The notes: generated from the letters alone by a model not told the origin. Positions 13,494 through 25,925 are shown, counted from the first letter of the stretch. The stretch: DNA of 64,000 nucleotides from Odiellus spinosus (GCA_963920705.1 OY987234.1:5839851-5903850), one strand, 5' to 3'. Made by a program: numbers and translations.

Positions 13494-13699
13494 GTCGAAT
13501 GGAAAATGGTATATGGGATTTATTTTCTCTAAAGTTGAGCGACCAAACTGTCAACAACACTGACTGCGAGTCCTCGTTACGAGACTCCAACGAGCGGAAA
13601 AGAAACGGATCATCTGAGAGAGGGATCGAACTCCTACTTCTCCCCCTTTTTGGCCGCGGCCGAAAGAAACCGAAAATAGAATTTGTAGCCACCGAACCG
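13494..13699 (+). other. Candidate internal coding exon
   Basis: Bounded by a long pyrimidine tract ending CATTTCTTTAG and by a donor CCG|GTAAGC. One frame is open across all 206 nt, with an in-frame ATG five bases in and a hydrophilic product including SDQTVNNTDC and a basic GRGRKKPKIEF. Both borders are close to consensus, which makes this the best exon candidate in the host DNA. The gene is not recognised. Confidence 0.45.
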
Positions 13700-14264
13700 G
13701 TAAGCCTAAACTGTTTTGATTTCTTAAAAAGATTTGGCGCGACCGTGCGGAAAAGAAACTAGAGATCAGTTTCTTGGGCGGCGATCTACGAATGGGGAGT
13801 TTAGAAGAAATAGACCCCAGTTTCCGTATGACTGACTACTTCTTATATAGATAAGGATCACCCAAATACCATCGCCTACTTAGAGACGTCGGTCTCAAGT
13901 TTTAGTCGCTTTTGATTGGATTGGAAATATCTATATAGATCGCGGTCGCGTCGTTATAAACATTGAGGACCTGGTTCTGGGTTCTCCTAAATGTAAATGA
14001 AAATGTTCCAAAATTTAGCCATTGAAGTTTCAAAGTGCAGGTGCAACCCTGGGAGCGTCTTATTTACTTAAAAGTTGAACAGGGTCAATTTATATATCAG
14101 AAAAAGCTTACTTAAGCAGCTATTTAAATATGTTTTAAAGCAAAAAATCGAGGTTGTTCCCAAGGGGTTATGGACCCTCGAATCTGACCCCAAAATTAAA
14201 ACTTTTTCCCCTCGTAATTAACAATTAACGATTAAAGATAGAACAAATTTAAAGACATATTTGG
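13700..14264. other. No gene seen
   Basis: Would be intron if the exon at 13494 is real; nothing else stands out. Confidence 0.4.
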
Positions 14265-14510
14265 ATTCTACGCTTCAAACACTCTATAAATGATAAGTTT
14301 CGTGTAATTATCTTAAAGACCCAAGGTACGATTCTAATTTATGGTTAGGGGTACGAAAATGAACTTTCGCAGACAGGAAAACGTGGGAGTATTTTCAAAA
14401 TGCAATAATTCCTAAGCCAATCGATATTTAGCGCTCAAAATGTACCACTGTCCATTATTTGGCCACAAATTAGTGTGCCTAAAATTTTATGATTATCGCC
14501 CGACCCATGG
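14265..14510. repeat. Dispersed repeat, copy 1 of 2
   Basis: Shares the order AAGGTACGATT, TTAGGGGTACGAAAATGAA, CCAATCGATATTTA and TGTCCATTATTTGG with 30735-30972. Confidence 0.75.
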
Positions 14511-14721
14511 TGGATCCAGTTGTCTATCAATCTTACATTGACCCACCTTTTTCAAGCGGTTCAATATGGATCGCGGGTTCATTGTTCAACAGGCTATTTG
14601 GGAAATGAACCTTGATTGTACGTTTTTTTGGAGATGGTAGAAACTTGAACCCCAGTCTAACCTTTGATATCTTTCGCTACGCCACTCGTAACCGAGTAGG
14701 TATTTAATACTGCGCCATTTC

Positions 14722-14916
14722 TTAATGACGTAATCGTATACCGTATACGTAATTGACAGAAACGCGCTTCAGGCAGTTGATTATGGAGTACGTAACGCCA
14801 CCAAGATGAGGGATAATTCTCTTTTCTTCAGACTTATCGGGAAAGCCAATAATACGGGGAAGCTGGTCAGACTTTATATCTACGCGACCCGAGGGTAAAT
14901 TAGTGGGTATCGCACT
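14722..14916 (-). other. Candidate coding exon
   Basis: Minus-strand frame with protein-like content (PSGRVDIKSDQLPRIIGF, then HLGGVTYSIINCLKR). It is preceded by a CACAG acceptor at 14917-14921 with a weak pyrimidine tract. A GTATAC near the end could be a donor; otherwise a TAA closes it at 14722. The gene is not recognised. Confidence 0.3.
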
Positions 14917-14925
14917 CTGTGTCAA

Positions 14926-15560
14926 TTTTTTTCTCGTTCCTCTATGGCCTTCTAAGTTAGGAAAAAGAGTTTCCGAACATAATTAGTATTAATCCGGATT
15001 ATTGGAAATTATTTTTTGTCGCGTGGCGTCAGTGCATGGTCTCCTAAATTAAGGTGGTCCCGCTCGCGCGAATGAAGCTATACGTTGTTTCTTTCATTAA
15101 TCAGAAGAAAATCTCTAGAGGCTCTCGTTAAGTGCGCGCCAGAAAAGCCATAGCTCTCTTATATAGATAATACGGCTCGCTCGCTTTTGGAGTTTTTTTT
15201 TTTTTGTTTTAGTAGCTCGAACCTCGAACCTAACGCGTTTAGCGTCGCTCGTTGCTTTCTTAATTGCGCCATGCCCTTTTTAGACGCCATATACCCAAAA
15301 AAAAACTTTTTTTAGCGCGCGGTTTACCAACGCTAGTACGGTACTACACCCGAGGGTGTATTTTTTGGCTTTTTACTTGGCGAAGGCGCTCGCAATTACT
15401 CGTACCTGGATAAGGTCACGCTATTTTCTACACGGGGGCTGCAGGGCTGGGAAGGTTTCGTTCAAATTACCATGGCTGAATTGTTTTTTAAAAGTTGTAA
15501 TCGTACGCCACCTATGTTTTCAATTTTAAATTCGAAAACGCTTATTGTCCACGGATAATA
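14926..15560. other. No gene seen
   Basis: Mixed composition with T- and A-runs; no coding or RNA signal found. Confidence 0.45.
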
Positions 15561-15980
15561 TTAAAGGAAAACTTAGAGCTAAAATGGAATGGTTTTTTAA
15601 TTTAATTTCGGAATCACCGGATGTCAGAAAAACATATTCGAGAATTAGTTTGGTAAAGTTTGAATAAAAGTAAATATAAATTCGGGGCTATCATATATTA
15701 TTTAAGCCTTCAACACCGCTTGTAATGTCCATTAAAACAATATGCCGGCGTGCATCAAACGCCGGCCTTAATGTTAGGACATTACAAGCGCTGTTGAAGA
15801 CTGAGATAATATGATTGGCCCGAATTTATATTTACTTTTATTCAAACTTTACCCGCAAACTCTAGAAATACAAACACCAAAAATATGTCTTAAATAATTG
15901 TTTGAAAATTCTCGAATACGTTTTTTTGGCAGCATGTGATTCAAAAGCTGTTCAATATTTAGCTCCAAGTTTTCCTTTAA
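15561..15980. mobile_element. TTAA-flanked miniature element, family 1, copy C
   Basis: 420 bp with TTAA at both ends, inverted arms and a GC-rich central hairpin (GCCGGCGTG...CGCCGGC near 15745-15770). It is the cleanest copy of the family. Confidence 0.87.
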
Positions 15981-16149
15981 GAATTGAAGTAGGATTCGAA
16001 TTAGGACATATACATTTTTCTGACACGGCGTCTACACCTTCGTATAATGAGGTGTTTTCTTAAACAAAACTAGTTGCACCTAGAGTTCTATAAATAGCGT
16101 CTTATCGGAAATTGGTGCATTATTCTGTAATTTACCACGTAATTACCGT

Positions 16150-16491
16150 CAGAAGCCGATGAAACCCTCCTTTGAAGTCTACTACTCCAATGTTCCATAT
16201 AGCGCTCCTCTCTGTATGGGTAAAATTCCCAATTTTTCAAGTTAGAATTAAGGGGTCCTACTTCATCCCCCCTGTCTACGGAAAATTGGAAATTCTCTCT
16301 CTCCACAAACGACGACGTTTTTTTTGACGAACTCCAAGGCTGCTAGAGATATTCGCTCGACGAGCTCCCGCTCCGAAAACATCTACCGTTAGGAGGCATA
16401 CGAATCGCGTCTTTTGAGAATAACCCATACAGAGAGGGGTAGACAAGACCCGGAAGTAATAGACTTCAAAGGAGGGTTTCATCGGCTTCTG
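16150..16491. mobile_element. CA...TG miniature element with 7-bp duplication, copy 1
   Basis: Ends are CAGAAGCCGATGAAACCCTC and its complement, flanked by TTACCGT on both sides (16143-16149, 16492-16498). The arms extend inward past TTGAAGTCTA. Other copies are at 37767 and 56301, each with its own 7-bp duplication. Seven-base duplications with CA...TG ends are compatible with P-superfamily relatives, but this is not proven. Confidence 0.92.
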
Positions 16492-16498
16492 TTACCGT

Positions 16499-17329
16499 TA
16501 AACGGTAATTTGTATTTGAATTTCTGTGATCTTTTTTTGTTAATACTTCCCCCACTTCTCTCGTTATTATAAATTAAATGTCTTTATAATTAAACGTTTT
16601 GGATCAATTTAAAAGGAAAAATTATGAATATTTAATTCAGCTGAATTACAGCCGCTTAATTTTGTGGCGTATCGAACCGTAATAATTATAAACCATAATA
16701 ATGGTTATTTAGTTCCCGATAAATGTTTCAAATAAATTATTACAAAGCTTCGCGAATCGCCCGCGGAATTAAAATTAAAACTTAATTAGTTTCAAACGAA
16801 ATTTATTTTATATAAGAACGATATATAGTTTATAAGATAGGAAGTTCTTTAATAATATTTTGTAGTTTTAATATTTTTTCGCGTTGTCCCGCCGTTATGG
16901 AAAGGATTAAATTTTTGGGTCGGTGGAGATTTATTTCGGAAGGGGATATAGGGAGAGCCAATTATTTCTCCGCCCTAGCTTAATATTTGCTATAGTTGGG
17001 CGCCCACGTGCCACGCGGCACCCCTATACCTATTGGGGTTCCTTTCGAAACAATCTCGGGCTCGGAAACTTTTTAACTCGAGGCTTAACGTGAATTATTT
17101 CTACTTGGACGAGCTTCGTTATAACTTTCTACCTTTTCCTTCTTAAATAAAGCCTGGGCTTAAAAATTCGAATTAAAGATAGTTCGTCTAGAATAAGGAT
17201 GTTATACCTATACTCACCTATAATATATATACCCTAAGTCTATTATTATCTCTATAAGTAGCCAAATAAGGTCTCTCGATCGAGCATCTATATCTATGAA
17301 GCTCCACTTTTTATAAAGCCGGGGATTAT
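16499..17329. other. No gene seen
   Basis: AT-rich host DNA with no repeat family recognised. Confidence 0.45.
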
Positions 17330-17480
17330 ACTGATGCAAAACGTTTCGCCGCTGTCGCGTGAACGAGAAATCATTTTTCTCGAATCGATTTGAATTCGAT
17401 TTCTCGTGCGTGCTTCGGGAACCAGTTTCAATCACCAATTCGGATTCAACAACCAAAAGATGAAACTATAATTTATCGTT
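17330..17480 (-). repeat. Diverged fragment of the TAGC-ended element
   Basis: Resembles 41055-41180 (CGTTTCGC, GGGAACCAGTTTCAA, CAACAACC order). The frame 17214-17456 on the - strand is a product of this repeat. Confidence 0.6.
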
Positions 17481-17578
17481 GTATAAGATGATACGTGAAC
17501 GTAAGGCGTGTTTAAATCGATTTCGAGCTTTTTAAATCTCTGTTTAATTTTGTTGATTAAAATCGATTGGGACCTAGA

Positions 17579-17862
17579 TAAGCTACGGTCACACTAGCAT
17601 TTCTTATAATGAATTAAACGTTAAAATCAAAACCGATATTCAAATCGCCGCAGGAATCGTTTTAACCGTCACGTGTTTACGCATTATCTTTATAAATCGA
17701 TCGGTTGTTGAAACCAAATCGGTTTGAAACTGGTTCCCGAAGCAGTTTCGAGAAATATAATTAAATCGATTCGAGAAAAGACGGTTTCCCGTTCACACGA
17801 CTAAAGATAAATGTTTTGAAACAGTTTTAATCGATTCCAAGGCCTAGTGTGAACACGGCTAA
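17579..17862 (+). mobile_element. TAGC-ended miniature element, copy 1
   Basis: Left end GCTACGGTCACACTAGCATT, right end CCTAGTGTGAACACGGCTA; about 284 bp. The same ends occur at 25629-25925 (+) and 41001-41298 (-). A TA dinucleotide target (Tc1/mariner-like) is possible because both ends abut TA. Confidence 0.82.
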
Positions 17863-19164
17863 TATACTGTCACATTCGCGTATCGATATCAATTTTAAAC
17901 TTAAGCTTAAATAAATTAAAAACTCAGTAACACTTAAATAATTTATTGTCAACTATAAATAGTTGATTAACGTGAAATGAGACACTTATAATTAGAGTTT
18001 ATCATAATTTTTTTCTAAAGCTAAAAGTGGCCTTGCGTTGGGTAGAAGATTAGGTCACTATGGTCATTCTCATCCTTCCATATAATGGTTTCCTATATCC
18101 GGGAAAGCGAGCTTGTTCGTCTATATACGACGCGGTCTGACCTTGAACCCTCGTCACTATCAGAATCGGTCTCCCTCGTAATCGCTTTTCCCTTATAGCT
18201 TGTCCATATTTTGTGGAATCGTGGCTTATATCCATATTTTTAAACTTGGCATTCGCTCGTACCCCGCGACTTCCAATTTTATTAAGGCTTTTATGCGGAT
18301 ATATATCTAAGCGTGACCAATCTAACGGCGCTATATAATATCATTTATGGTAATTTTTGGTGACCGCGAGAACCTTGTTCCGGAGTTAAACGAAACACGC
18401 CCCCGTTAAAAAGAACCCTCCTCCGAAATTGGTTCGTCCGATTTCTTTTGCCCATTTTTTCCGTCTCTTTTTCAGCGTTGTTTAAATAGGGAGTTTTATA
18501 AGCTTGGATGGGCCCTCTCCCGAATTTAACGCCATCGCCATTGAAAGAACAGGAGGGGGTGATTCGAATGGAAGGGGGGTCAGGTGCGTCACGCGTCACA
18601 CTCCTTTTTAATGTTCGTGGCTCGTGTTGATCTCCAAATCCATTCCGCCTCCGATATTAAACCTCGTCAAGCCTACTCGGCTAAATCCACCACCCCCACA
18701 CCCCTATCCCAGTCGGATATTATTATTCCATAAGTTTAATATGACAGTGTGTGTATGTGTGTGTGTGGGGGGGGGGGGGGGTTCTGGAAACCAGCGCCCT
18801 ATGCAATGTGGATGTGGTGTTGTAGTTTTGGGCTTTTATGTAGGTAAAGCAAGGCTAAACCTTCATATAAGCTTGTATTTATACAGGGTGTCCAGTGGTG
18901 CGGGGGTAATTTCGAACGTTCAAGTTTTGTTTACATTTAATTATCTTAATCATACTCCCATTACACGAAGCTTATCTTATTTAAAAATATCTGAGCTTTT
19001 CTTTCAATATTTTTTCCATTTCATTCTAAATTTGTCATCTTTCTTTTCTAATTTCCAATATTTATTTTCAGTCCTATTACTTAATATAATTTCTACCATT
19101 TACACTTAATTTACAATATACTCTTATAATAATTTCGACCATTTTCAATGAATTTCGTCAATTT
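17863..19164. other. No gene seen; microsatellite
   Basis: Contains a TG-repeat running into a run of about 16 G at 18748-18781. The 161-codon frame across it (18624-19109) is low-complexity and not credible as a gene. Confidence 0.55.
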
Positions 19165-19470
19165 CGTCTATTTTCAAGAAATTTCGTTCATTTCGACCAT
19201 TTTCAACGAACTTCGTTAGTTCATTTCGACCATTTTCAACGAACTTCGTTAGTTCATTTCGACCATTTTCAACGAACTTCGTTAGTTCATTTCGACCATT
19301 TTCAACGAACTTCGTTAGTTCATTTCGACCATTTTCAACGAACTTCGTTAGTTCATTTCGACCATTTTCAACGAACTTCGTTAGTTCATTTCGACCATTT
19401 TCAACGAACTTCGTTAGTTCATTTCGACCATTTTCAACGAACTTCGTTAGTTCATTTCGACCATTTTCGT
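19165..19470. repeat. 33-bp tandem array
   Basis: About nine units of 33 bp containing CATTTCGACCATTTTCAACG and AACTTCGTTAG, almost identical inside and decaying at both edges into AATTTCGTCAATTT-like sequence. Confidence 0.95.
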
Positions 19471-19499
19471 TAATTTATATTTATTAATCAATTTCGGTA

Positions 19500-20729
19500 A
19501 ATTCAATTACTTTATCAATTTCGATAATTACAATTTTATATTTTTTAATCAATTTGAGTAATTTTATATTTTCGACAAATTTCAGTAAAATCGTCAATTT
19601 TCATGTCATGCATATTATGAATGACTTGTATTATTTCTTAATTTTGATGGTAATTTTTCTTCTCCGTACTTGGTCTCTCGTTTCCTAGGTGTACTAAGTG
19701 TATATCACCCTGTACGATAAAAAGAATTAGTGAGGGAGGGTTGGTTTGTTTCCGGATGTTGATTTAGGGTGAAAACGCGTTAACCTATTAATCTGGGAGA
19801 TTTTTATTTCTATTTTTACACTAAAGAGGCGGAGTTAACTAGGTCGTGATCGTGTTTCGTAATTAGCGCTCGGAAGTTTCCGCACGCGCCAGCGCTGTTA
19901 TAATTATCTCCTATAGGGTTCTTGACCTCAATCCGACCTTTATCGTCATTTTACGACCTTCGTATAACGTTTTCTTTCGACGCGCGTATACCACCCTTAT
20001 TTAGAGTTTAATGAAAATAACGAGATTTGGTCTATAAGCTATTTAAAGCCGCTTAAATCAACAAGTATATACAGGAGGGTTGGAGCGGAGGAGGAGGGTT
20101 TAAGTTAGAGCTCGAACTGCAGGGCGCGAACTCTCTTAGGAAATATACTAAAGATGAAAGGGTACGGAGTCGTGTTCGGGTTAGGAGCTAGTACTTCTAT
20201 GTGAGGGGGAGCGGGAGTGTCGAGGTAAACGCGGGAATAATCTCGAATCTATAATCGTTAATAATTGTTTGGCTTGTACTCGACCGAGACGCGCTGCCGG
20301 GCGCTCCTGCATTAAATTTGAATTCGACGTAGTTCGTCGTCGGTAGCTAGTGGCTATGTTTCCTTATACCACGGTTTAAAGGGAGGCTCAAAAATAAAGA
20401 CTTAAATATTTGAAACTATATAGGGAGGGAAAACGGACAGTATCCAAATGGTTTCTTAAAGTCAGGAATAGACCATAACATAAATTCTAACCTCGACCTT
20501 GAAAAAAGGCAACATCGTCCGTAGAAACTGTTTCTATTTAACAGTTCTTTTTGTTAGGATATCAAGGCTGGCAAAAGTATAGAAAATCCTATACTTTCAA
20601 CCAACCTTGGAAAAAGGGAACATCTTCAATACAAACGGGTGCTTTTTAACGGCTCTTTTATCCGTTTCCAAAGTTATTTTATAATAATGCCTATTGAAAT
20701 TTGGAAATAGAGAAGTGAGCTGGAAGATG
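19500..20729. other. No gene seen
   Basis: Host DNA. Around 20480-20660 two diverged blocks share AACATC...AACAGTTCTTTT and AACGGCTCTTTT patterns, a weak local duplication. Confidence 0.45.
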
Positions 20730-23700
20730 AGTTTGAAATGTGTGCGAAGGGTTTAGTTTTGAATCGTCGACCGCGAAAGGTTTAGTTTTGAAACGTTGGC
20801 CGCCAAGGGTTTAGTTTTGAAACGTTGGCCGCCAAGGGTTTAGTTTTGAAACGTTGGCCGCCAAGGGTTTAGTTTTGAAACGTTGGCCGCCAAGGGTTTA
20901 GTTTTGAAACGTTGGCCGCCAAGGGTTTAGTTTTGAAACGTTGGCCGCCAAGGGTTTAGTTTTGAAACGTTGGCCGCCAAGGGTTTAGTTTTGAAACGTT
21001 GGCCGCCAAGGGTTTAGTTTTGAAACGTTGGCCGCCAAGGGTTTAGTTTTGAAACGTTGGCCGCCAAGGGTTTAGTTTTGAAACGTTGGCCGCCAAGGGT
21101 TTAGTTTTGAAACGTTGGCCGCCAAGGGTTTAGTTTTGAAACGTTGGCCGCCAAGGGTTTAGTTTTGAAACGTTGGCCGCCAAGGGTTTAGTTTTGAAAC
21201 GTTGGCCGCCAAGGGTTTAGTTTTGAAACGTTGGCCGCCAAGGGTTTAGTTTTGAAACGTTGGCCGCCAAGGGTTTAGTTTTGAAACGTTGGCCGCCAAG
21301 GGTTTAGTTTTGAAACGTTGGCCGCCAAGGGTTTAGTTTTGAAACGTTGGCCGCCAAGGGTTTAGTTTTGAAACGTTGGCCGCCAAGGGTTTAGTTTTGA
21401 AACGTTGGCCGCCAAGGGTTTAGTTTTGAAACGTTGGCCGCCAAGGGTTTAGTTTTGAAACGTTGGCCGCCAAGGGTTTAGTTTTGAAACGTTGGCCGCC
21501 AAGGGTTTAGTTTTGAAACGTTGGCCGCCAAGGGTTTAGTTTTGAAACGTTGGCCGCCAAGGGTTTAGTTTTGAAACGTTGGCCGCCAAGGGTTTAGTTT
21601 TGAAACGTTGGCCGCCAAGGGTTTAGTTTTGAAACGTTGGCCGCCAAGGGTTTAGTTTTGAAACGTTGGCCGCCAAGGGTTTAGTTTTGAAACGTTGGCC
21701 GCCAAGGGTTTAGTTTTGAAACGTTGGCCGCCAAGGGTTTAGTTTTGAAACGTTGGCCGCCAAGGGTTTAGTTTTGAAACGTTGGCCGCCAAGGGTTTAG
21801 TTTTGAAACGTTGGCCGCCAAGGGTTTAGTTTTGAAACGTTGGCCGCCAAGGGTTTAGTTTTGAAACGTTGGCCGCCAAGGGTTTTGTTTTGAAACGTTG
21901 GCCGCCAAGGGTTTAGTTTTGAAACGTTGGCCGCCAAGGGTTTAGTTTTGAAACGTTGGCCGCCAAGGGTTTAGTTTTGAAACGTTGGCCGCCAAGGGTT
22001 TAGTTTTGAAACGTTGGCCGCCAAGGGTTTAGTTTTGAAACGTTGGCCGCCAAGGGTTTAGTTTTGAAACGTTGGCCGCCAAGGGTTTAGTTTTGAAACG
22101 TTGGCCGCCAAGGGTTTAGTTTTGAAACGTTGGCCGCCAAGGGTTTAGTTTTGAAACGTTGGCCGCCAAGGGTTTAGTTTTGAAACGTTGGCCGCCAAGG
22201 GTTTAGTTTTGAAACGTTGGCCGCCAAGGGTTTAGTTTTGAAACGTTGGCCGCCAAGGGTTTAGTTTTGAAACGTTGGCCGCCAAGGGTTTAGTTTTGAA
22301 ACGTTGGCCGCCAAGGGTTTAGTTTTGAAACGTTGGCCGCCAAGGGTTTAGTTTTGAAACGTTGGCCGCCAAGGGTTTAGTTTTGAAACGTTGGCCGCCA
22401 AGGGTTTAGTTTTGAAACGTTGGCCGCCAAGGGTTTAGTTTTGAAACGTTGGCCGCCAAGGGTTTAGTTTTGAAACGTTGGCCGCCAAGGGTTTAGTTTT
22501 GAAACGTTGGCCGCCAAGGGTTTAGTTTTGAAACGTTGGCCGCCAAGGGTTTAGTTTTGAAACGTTGGCCGCCAAGGGTTTAGTTTTGAAACGTTGGCCG
22601 CCAAGGGTTTAGTTTTGAAACGTTGGCCGCCAAGGGTTTAGTTTTGAAACGTTGGCCGCCAAGGGTTTAGTTTTGAAACGTTGGCCGCCAAGGGTTTAGT
22701 TTTGAAACGTTGGCCGCCAAGGGTTTTGTTTTGAAACGTTGGCCGCCAAGGGTTTAGTTTTGAAACGTTGGCCGCCAAGGGTTTTGTTTTGAAACGTTGG
22801 CCGCCAAGGGTTTAGTTTTGAAACGTTGGCCGCCAAGGGTTTAGTTTTGAAACGTTGGCCGCCAAGGGTTTAGTTTTGAAACGTTGGCCGCCAAGGGTTT
22901 AGTTTTGAAACGTTGGCCGCCAAGGGTTTAGTTTTGAAACGTTGGCCGCCAAGGGTTTAGTTTTGAAACGTTGGCCGCCAAGGGTTTAGTTTTGAAACTT
23001 TGGCCGCCAAGGGTTTAGTTTTGAAACGTTGGCCGCCAAGGGTTTAGTTTTGAAACGTTGGCCGCCAAGGGTTTAGTTTTGAAACGTTGGCCGCCAAGGG
23101 TTTAGTTTTGAAACGTTGGCCGCCAAGGGTTTAGTTTTGAAACGTTGGCCGCCAAGGGTTTAGTTTTGAAACGTTGGCCGCCAAGGGTTTAGTTTTGAAA
23201 CGTTGGCCGCCAAGGGTTTAGTTTTGAAACGTTGGCCGCCAAGGGTTTAGTTTTGAAACGTTGGCCGCCAAGGGTTTAGTTTTGAAACGTTGGCCGCCAA
23301 GGGTTTAGTTTTGAAACGTTGGCCGCCAAGGGTTTAGTTTTGAAACGTTGGCCGCCAAGGGTTTAGTTTTGAAACGTTGGCCGCCAAGGGTTTAGTTTTG
23401 AAACGTTGGCCGCCAAGGGTTTAGTTTTGAAACGTTGGCCGCCAAGGGTTTTGTTTTGAAACGTTGGCCGCCAAGGGTTTAGTTTTGAAACGTTGGCCGC
23501 CAAGGGTTTAGTTTTGAAACGTTGGCCGCCAAGGGTTTAGTTTTGAAACGTTGGCCGCCAAGGGTTTAGTTTTGAAACGTTGGCCGCCAAGGGTTTAGTT
23601 TTGAAACGTTGGCCGCCAAGGGTTTAGTTTTGAAACGTTGGCCGCCAAGGGTTTAGTTTTGAAACGTTGGCCGCCAAGGGTTTAGTTTTGAAACGTTGGC

Positions 23701-24885
23701 CGCCAAGGGTTTAGTTTTGAAACGTTGGCCGCCAAGGGTTTAGTTTTGAAACGTTGGCCGCCAAGGGTTTAGTTTTGAAACGTTGGCCGCCAAGGGTTTA
23801 GTTTTGAAACGTTGGCCGCCAAGGGTTTAGTTTTGAAACGTTGGCCGCCAAGGGTTTAGTTTTGAAACGTTGGCCGCCAAGGGTTTAGTTTTGAAACGTT
23901 GGCCGCCAAGGGTTTAGTTTTGAAACGTTGGCCGCCAAGGGTTTAGTTTTGAAACGTTGGCCGCCAAGGGTTTAGTTTTGAAACGTTGGCCGCCAAGGGT
24001 TTAGTTTTGAAACGTTGGCCGCCAAGGGTTTAGTTTTGAAACGTTGGCCGCCAAGGGTTTAGTTTTGAAACGTTGGCCGCCAAGGGTTTAGTTTTGAAAC
24101 GTTGGCCGCCAAGGGTTTAGTTTTGAAACGTTGGCCGCCAAGGGTTTAGTTTTGAAACGTTGGCCGCCAAGGGTTTAGTTTTGAAACGTTGGCCGCCAAG
24201 GGTTTAGTTTTGAAACGTTGGCCGCCAAGGGTTTAGTTTTGAAACGTTGGCCGCCAAGGGTTTAGTTTTGAAACGTTGGCCGCCAAGGGTTTAGTTTTGA
24301 AACGTTGGCCGCCAAGGGTTTAGTTTTGAAACGTTGGCCGCCAAGGGTTTAGTTTTGAAACGTTGGCCGCCAAGGGTTTAGTTTTGAAACGTTGGCCGCC
24401 AAGGGTTTAGTTTTGAAACGTTGGCCGCCAAGGGTTTAGTTTTGAAACGTTGGCCGCCAAGGGTTTAGTTTTGAAACGTTGGCCGCCAAGGGTTTAGTTT
24501 TGAAACGTTGGCCGCCAAGGGTTTAGTTTTGAAACGTTGGCCGCCAAGGGTTTAGTTTTGAAACGTTGGCCGCCAAGGGTTTAGTTTTGAAACGTTGGCC
24601 GCCAAGGGTTTAGTTTTGAAACGTTGGCCGCCAAGGGTTTAGTTTTGAAACGTTGGCCGCCAAGGGTTTAGTTTTGAAACGTTCGCCAAGGGTTTAGTTT
24701 TGAAACGTTGGCCGCCAAGGGTTTAGTTTTGAAACGTTGGCCGCCAAGGGTTTAGTTTTGAAACGTTGGCCGCCAAGGGTTTAGTTTTGAAACGTTGGCC
24801 GCCAAGGGTTTAGTTTTGAAACGTTCGCCAAGGGTTTAGTTTTGAAACGTTCACAAAGGGTTTAGTTTGAAACTTTGTTTAAAAC
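20730..24885. repeat. 29-bp satellite, about 140 copies
   Basis: Unit GGGTTTAGTTTTGAAACG followed by TTGGCCGCCAA. The array is nearly perfect for about 4.1 kb. Rare variants: A-to-T in the TTTAG part at 21880, 22721, 22779 and 23446 (all an exact multiple of 29 apart), one G-to-T near 22999, and two units with a 4-bp deletion near 24683 and 24826. Both edges degrade into partial units. The homogeneity points to recent expansion. Confidence 0.98.
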
Positions 24886-25252
24886 TAATAAATATGAATA
24901 CGTTTGAAACTCTGTTTTAACGTATTCACTTTTCAGTAATTATAAAAGTTTTGACATTAAACATTACATACGTGTATTTTGGTTTCACCTTTCCTTTAAG
25001 GGACTATAGAGGGTTAAAGTTCGAATTTATGCAAAGCCAAAGGTAGTTAGAGAGCGAGAGAGGAAGTGGTTAGCTATTGGTTCAATATATATGAGAATCG
25101 AGGGCTATAACGGGCCAAGAATTTGGAAGTCGGACTAGGCTATGTAGAAGCCTGAGAATAAGTAAGGGTTGCGAGGGAGGAATGGGTAGTTTGAGACCTT
25201 ATAAGAGACTCGGGCCACGAAGGGGTGCGGGCCCCCAAGGAGTATTAAGTAC

Positions 25253-25433
25253 CTCGAAACGGGTCGGGGCGAAGTAGTACCGCGCCTCGTCTTCTATCGT
25301 TGGGATTATTGCAACGCCGATAATCGATGCGGGGTGCGGAACGTCGGACTGAGCTCGAGAGAGCATTCCTGGCCCGTCGTTTAAATTAGTTATACTAAAT
25401 ATTCCGTCCGTCCACTGGACTAACGCGAATGAA
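25253..25433 (-). other. Candidate coding exon
   Basis: 181 nt on the - strand, acceptor TTGTATAATAG and donor GAG|GTACTT. One open frame gives FALVQWTDGIFSITNLND near its start and IEDEARYYFAPTRFE at its end, a convincing protein-like composition. The opening resembles the start of a chromatin or BEN-type regulatory protein, but this is a loose impression. The upstream frame could also start at the ATG near 25442. Confidence 0.4.
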
Positions 25434-25628
25434 CTATTATACAAGGCGGGGAATGCAAGAAACGAAGGTTATCGAGTCGGGTTTATCCACCGGTTTTAAG
25501 GCAATAGAGCGAAAAGTGGCTGGAAACGGTATCCCCGAATCTATTCTGGTTTATCGCGGTTAAATCATCAGATGGAGTAAAAGCTTCGTTGGGACCTCGT
25601 TAACCATAGAAAAGAACCCACTAAAAAA

Positions 25629-25925
25629 TAGCTACAGTCACACTAGCATTTCTTAATCGATTTGAAACTGTAAAATAAAGGCGGTATTCAAATCGCCAGG
25701 AATAGTTTTAAGCGCCACGTCTTCACGCACTACCTTTTTAAATCGATTTATCGTATCCTCATCTATCGGTTGTTGAAACCGAATCGGTACGAAACTGGTT
25801 CCCGAAGTAGTTTCAAGAAATCGAATCAAATCGATTCGAGAAAAGATGGTTTCCCGTTCACACGACATAGCGAAACGTTTTGAAACTGTTTAAATCGATT
25901 CCAAGGCCTAGTGTGAACGCGGCTA
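25629..25925 (+). mobile_element. TAGC-ended miniature element, copy 2
   Basis: TAGCTACAGTCACACTAGC at the left and CTAGTGTGAACGCGGCTA at the right. The - strand frame 25653-25868 lies wholly inside it and is not a gene. Confidence 0.85.

Noticed and set aside
14560..14620. tRNA-like GGGTTCATTGTTC box
   Set aside because: No matching A box or cloverleaf stems were found around it.
18624..19109. 161-codon frame
   Set aside because: Crosses a TG/G microsatellite; composition and lack of motifs argue against a gene.
20737..24880. Telomere-like GGGTTTA motif repeated about 140 times
   Set aside because: It recurs only once per 29-bp unit, not as a pure heptamer array, so it is an ordinary satellite unit and not a telomere.
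20737..24880. Possible CRISPR array
   Set aside because: The period is constant with no variable spacers; the whole unit repeats, and the setting is animal DNA.
25653..25868. 71-codon frame with protein-like look
   Set aside because: Lies wholly inside the TAGC-ended repeat, which is also present at 17579 and 41001.
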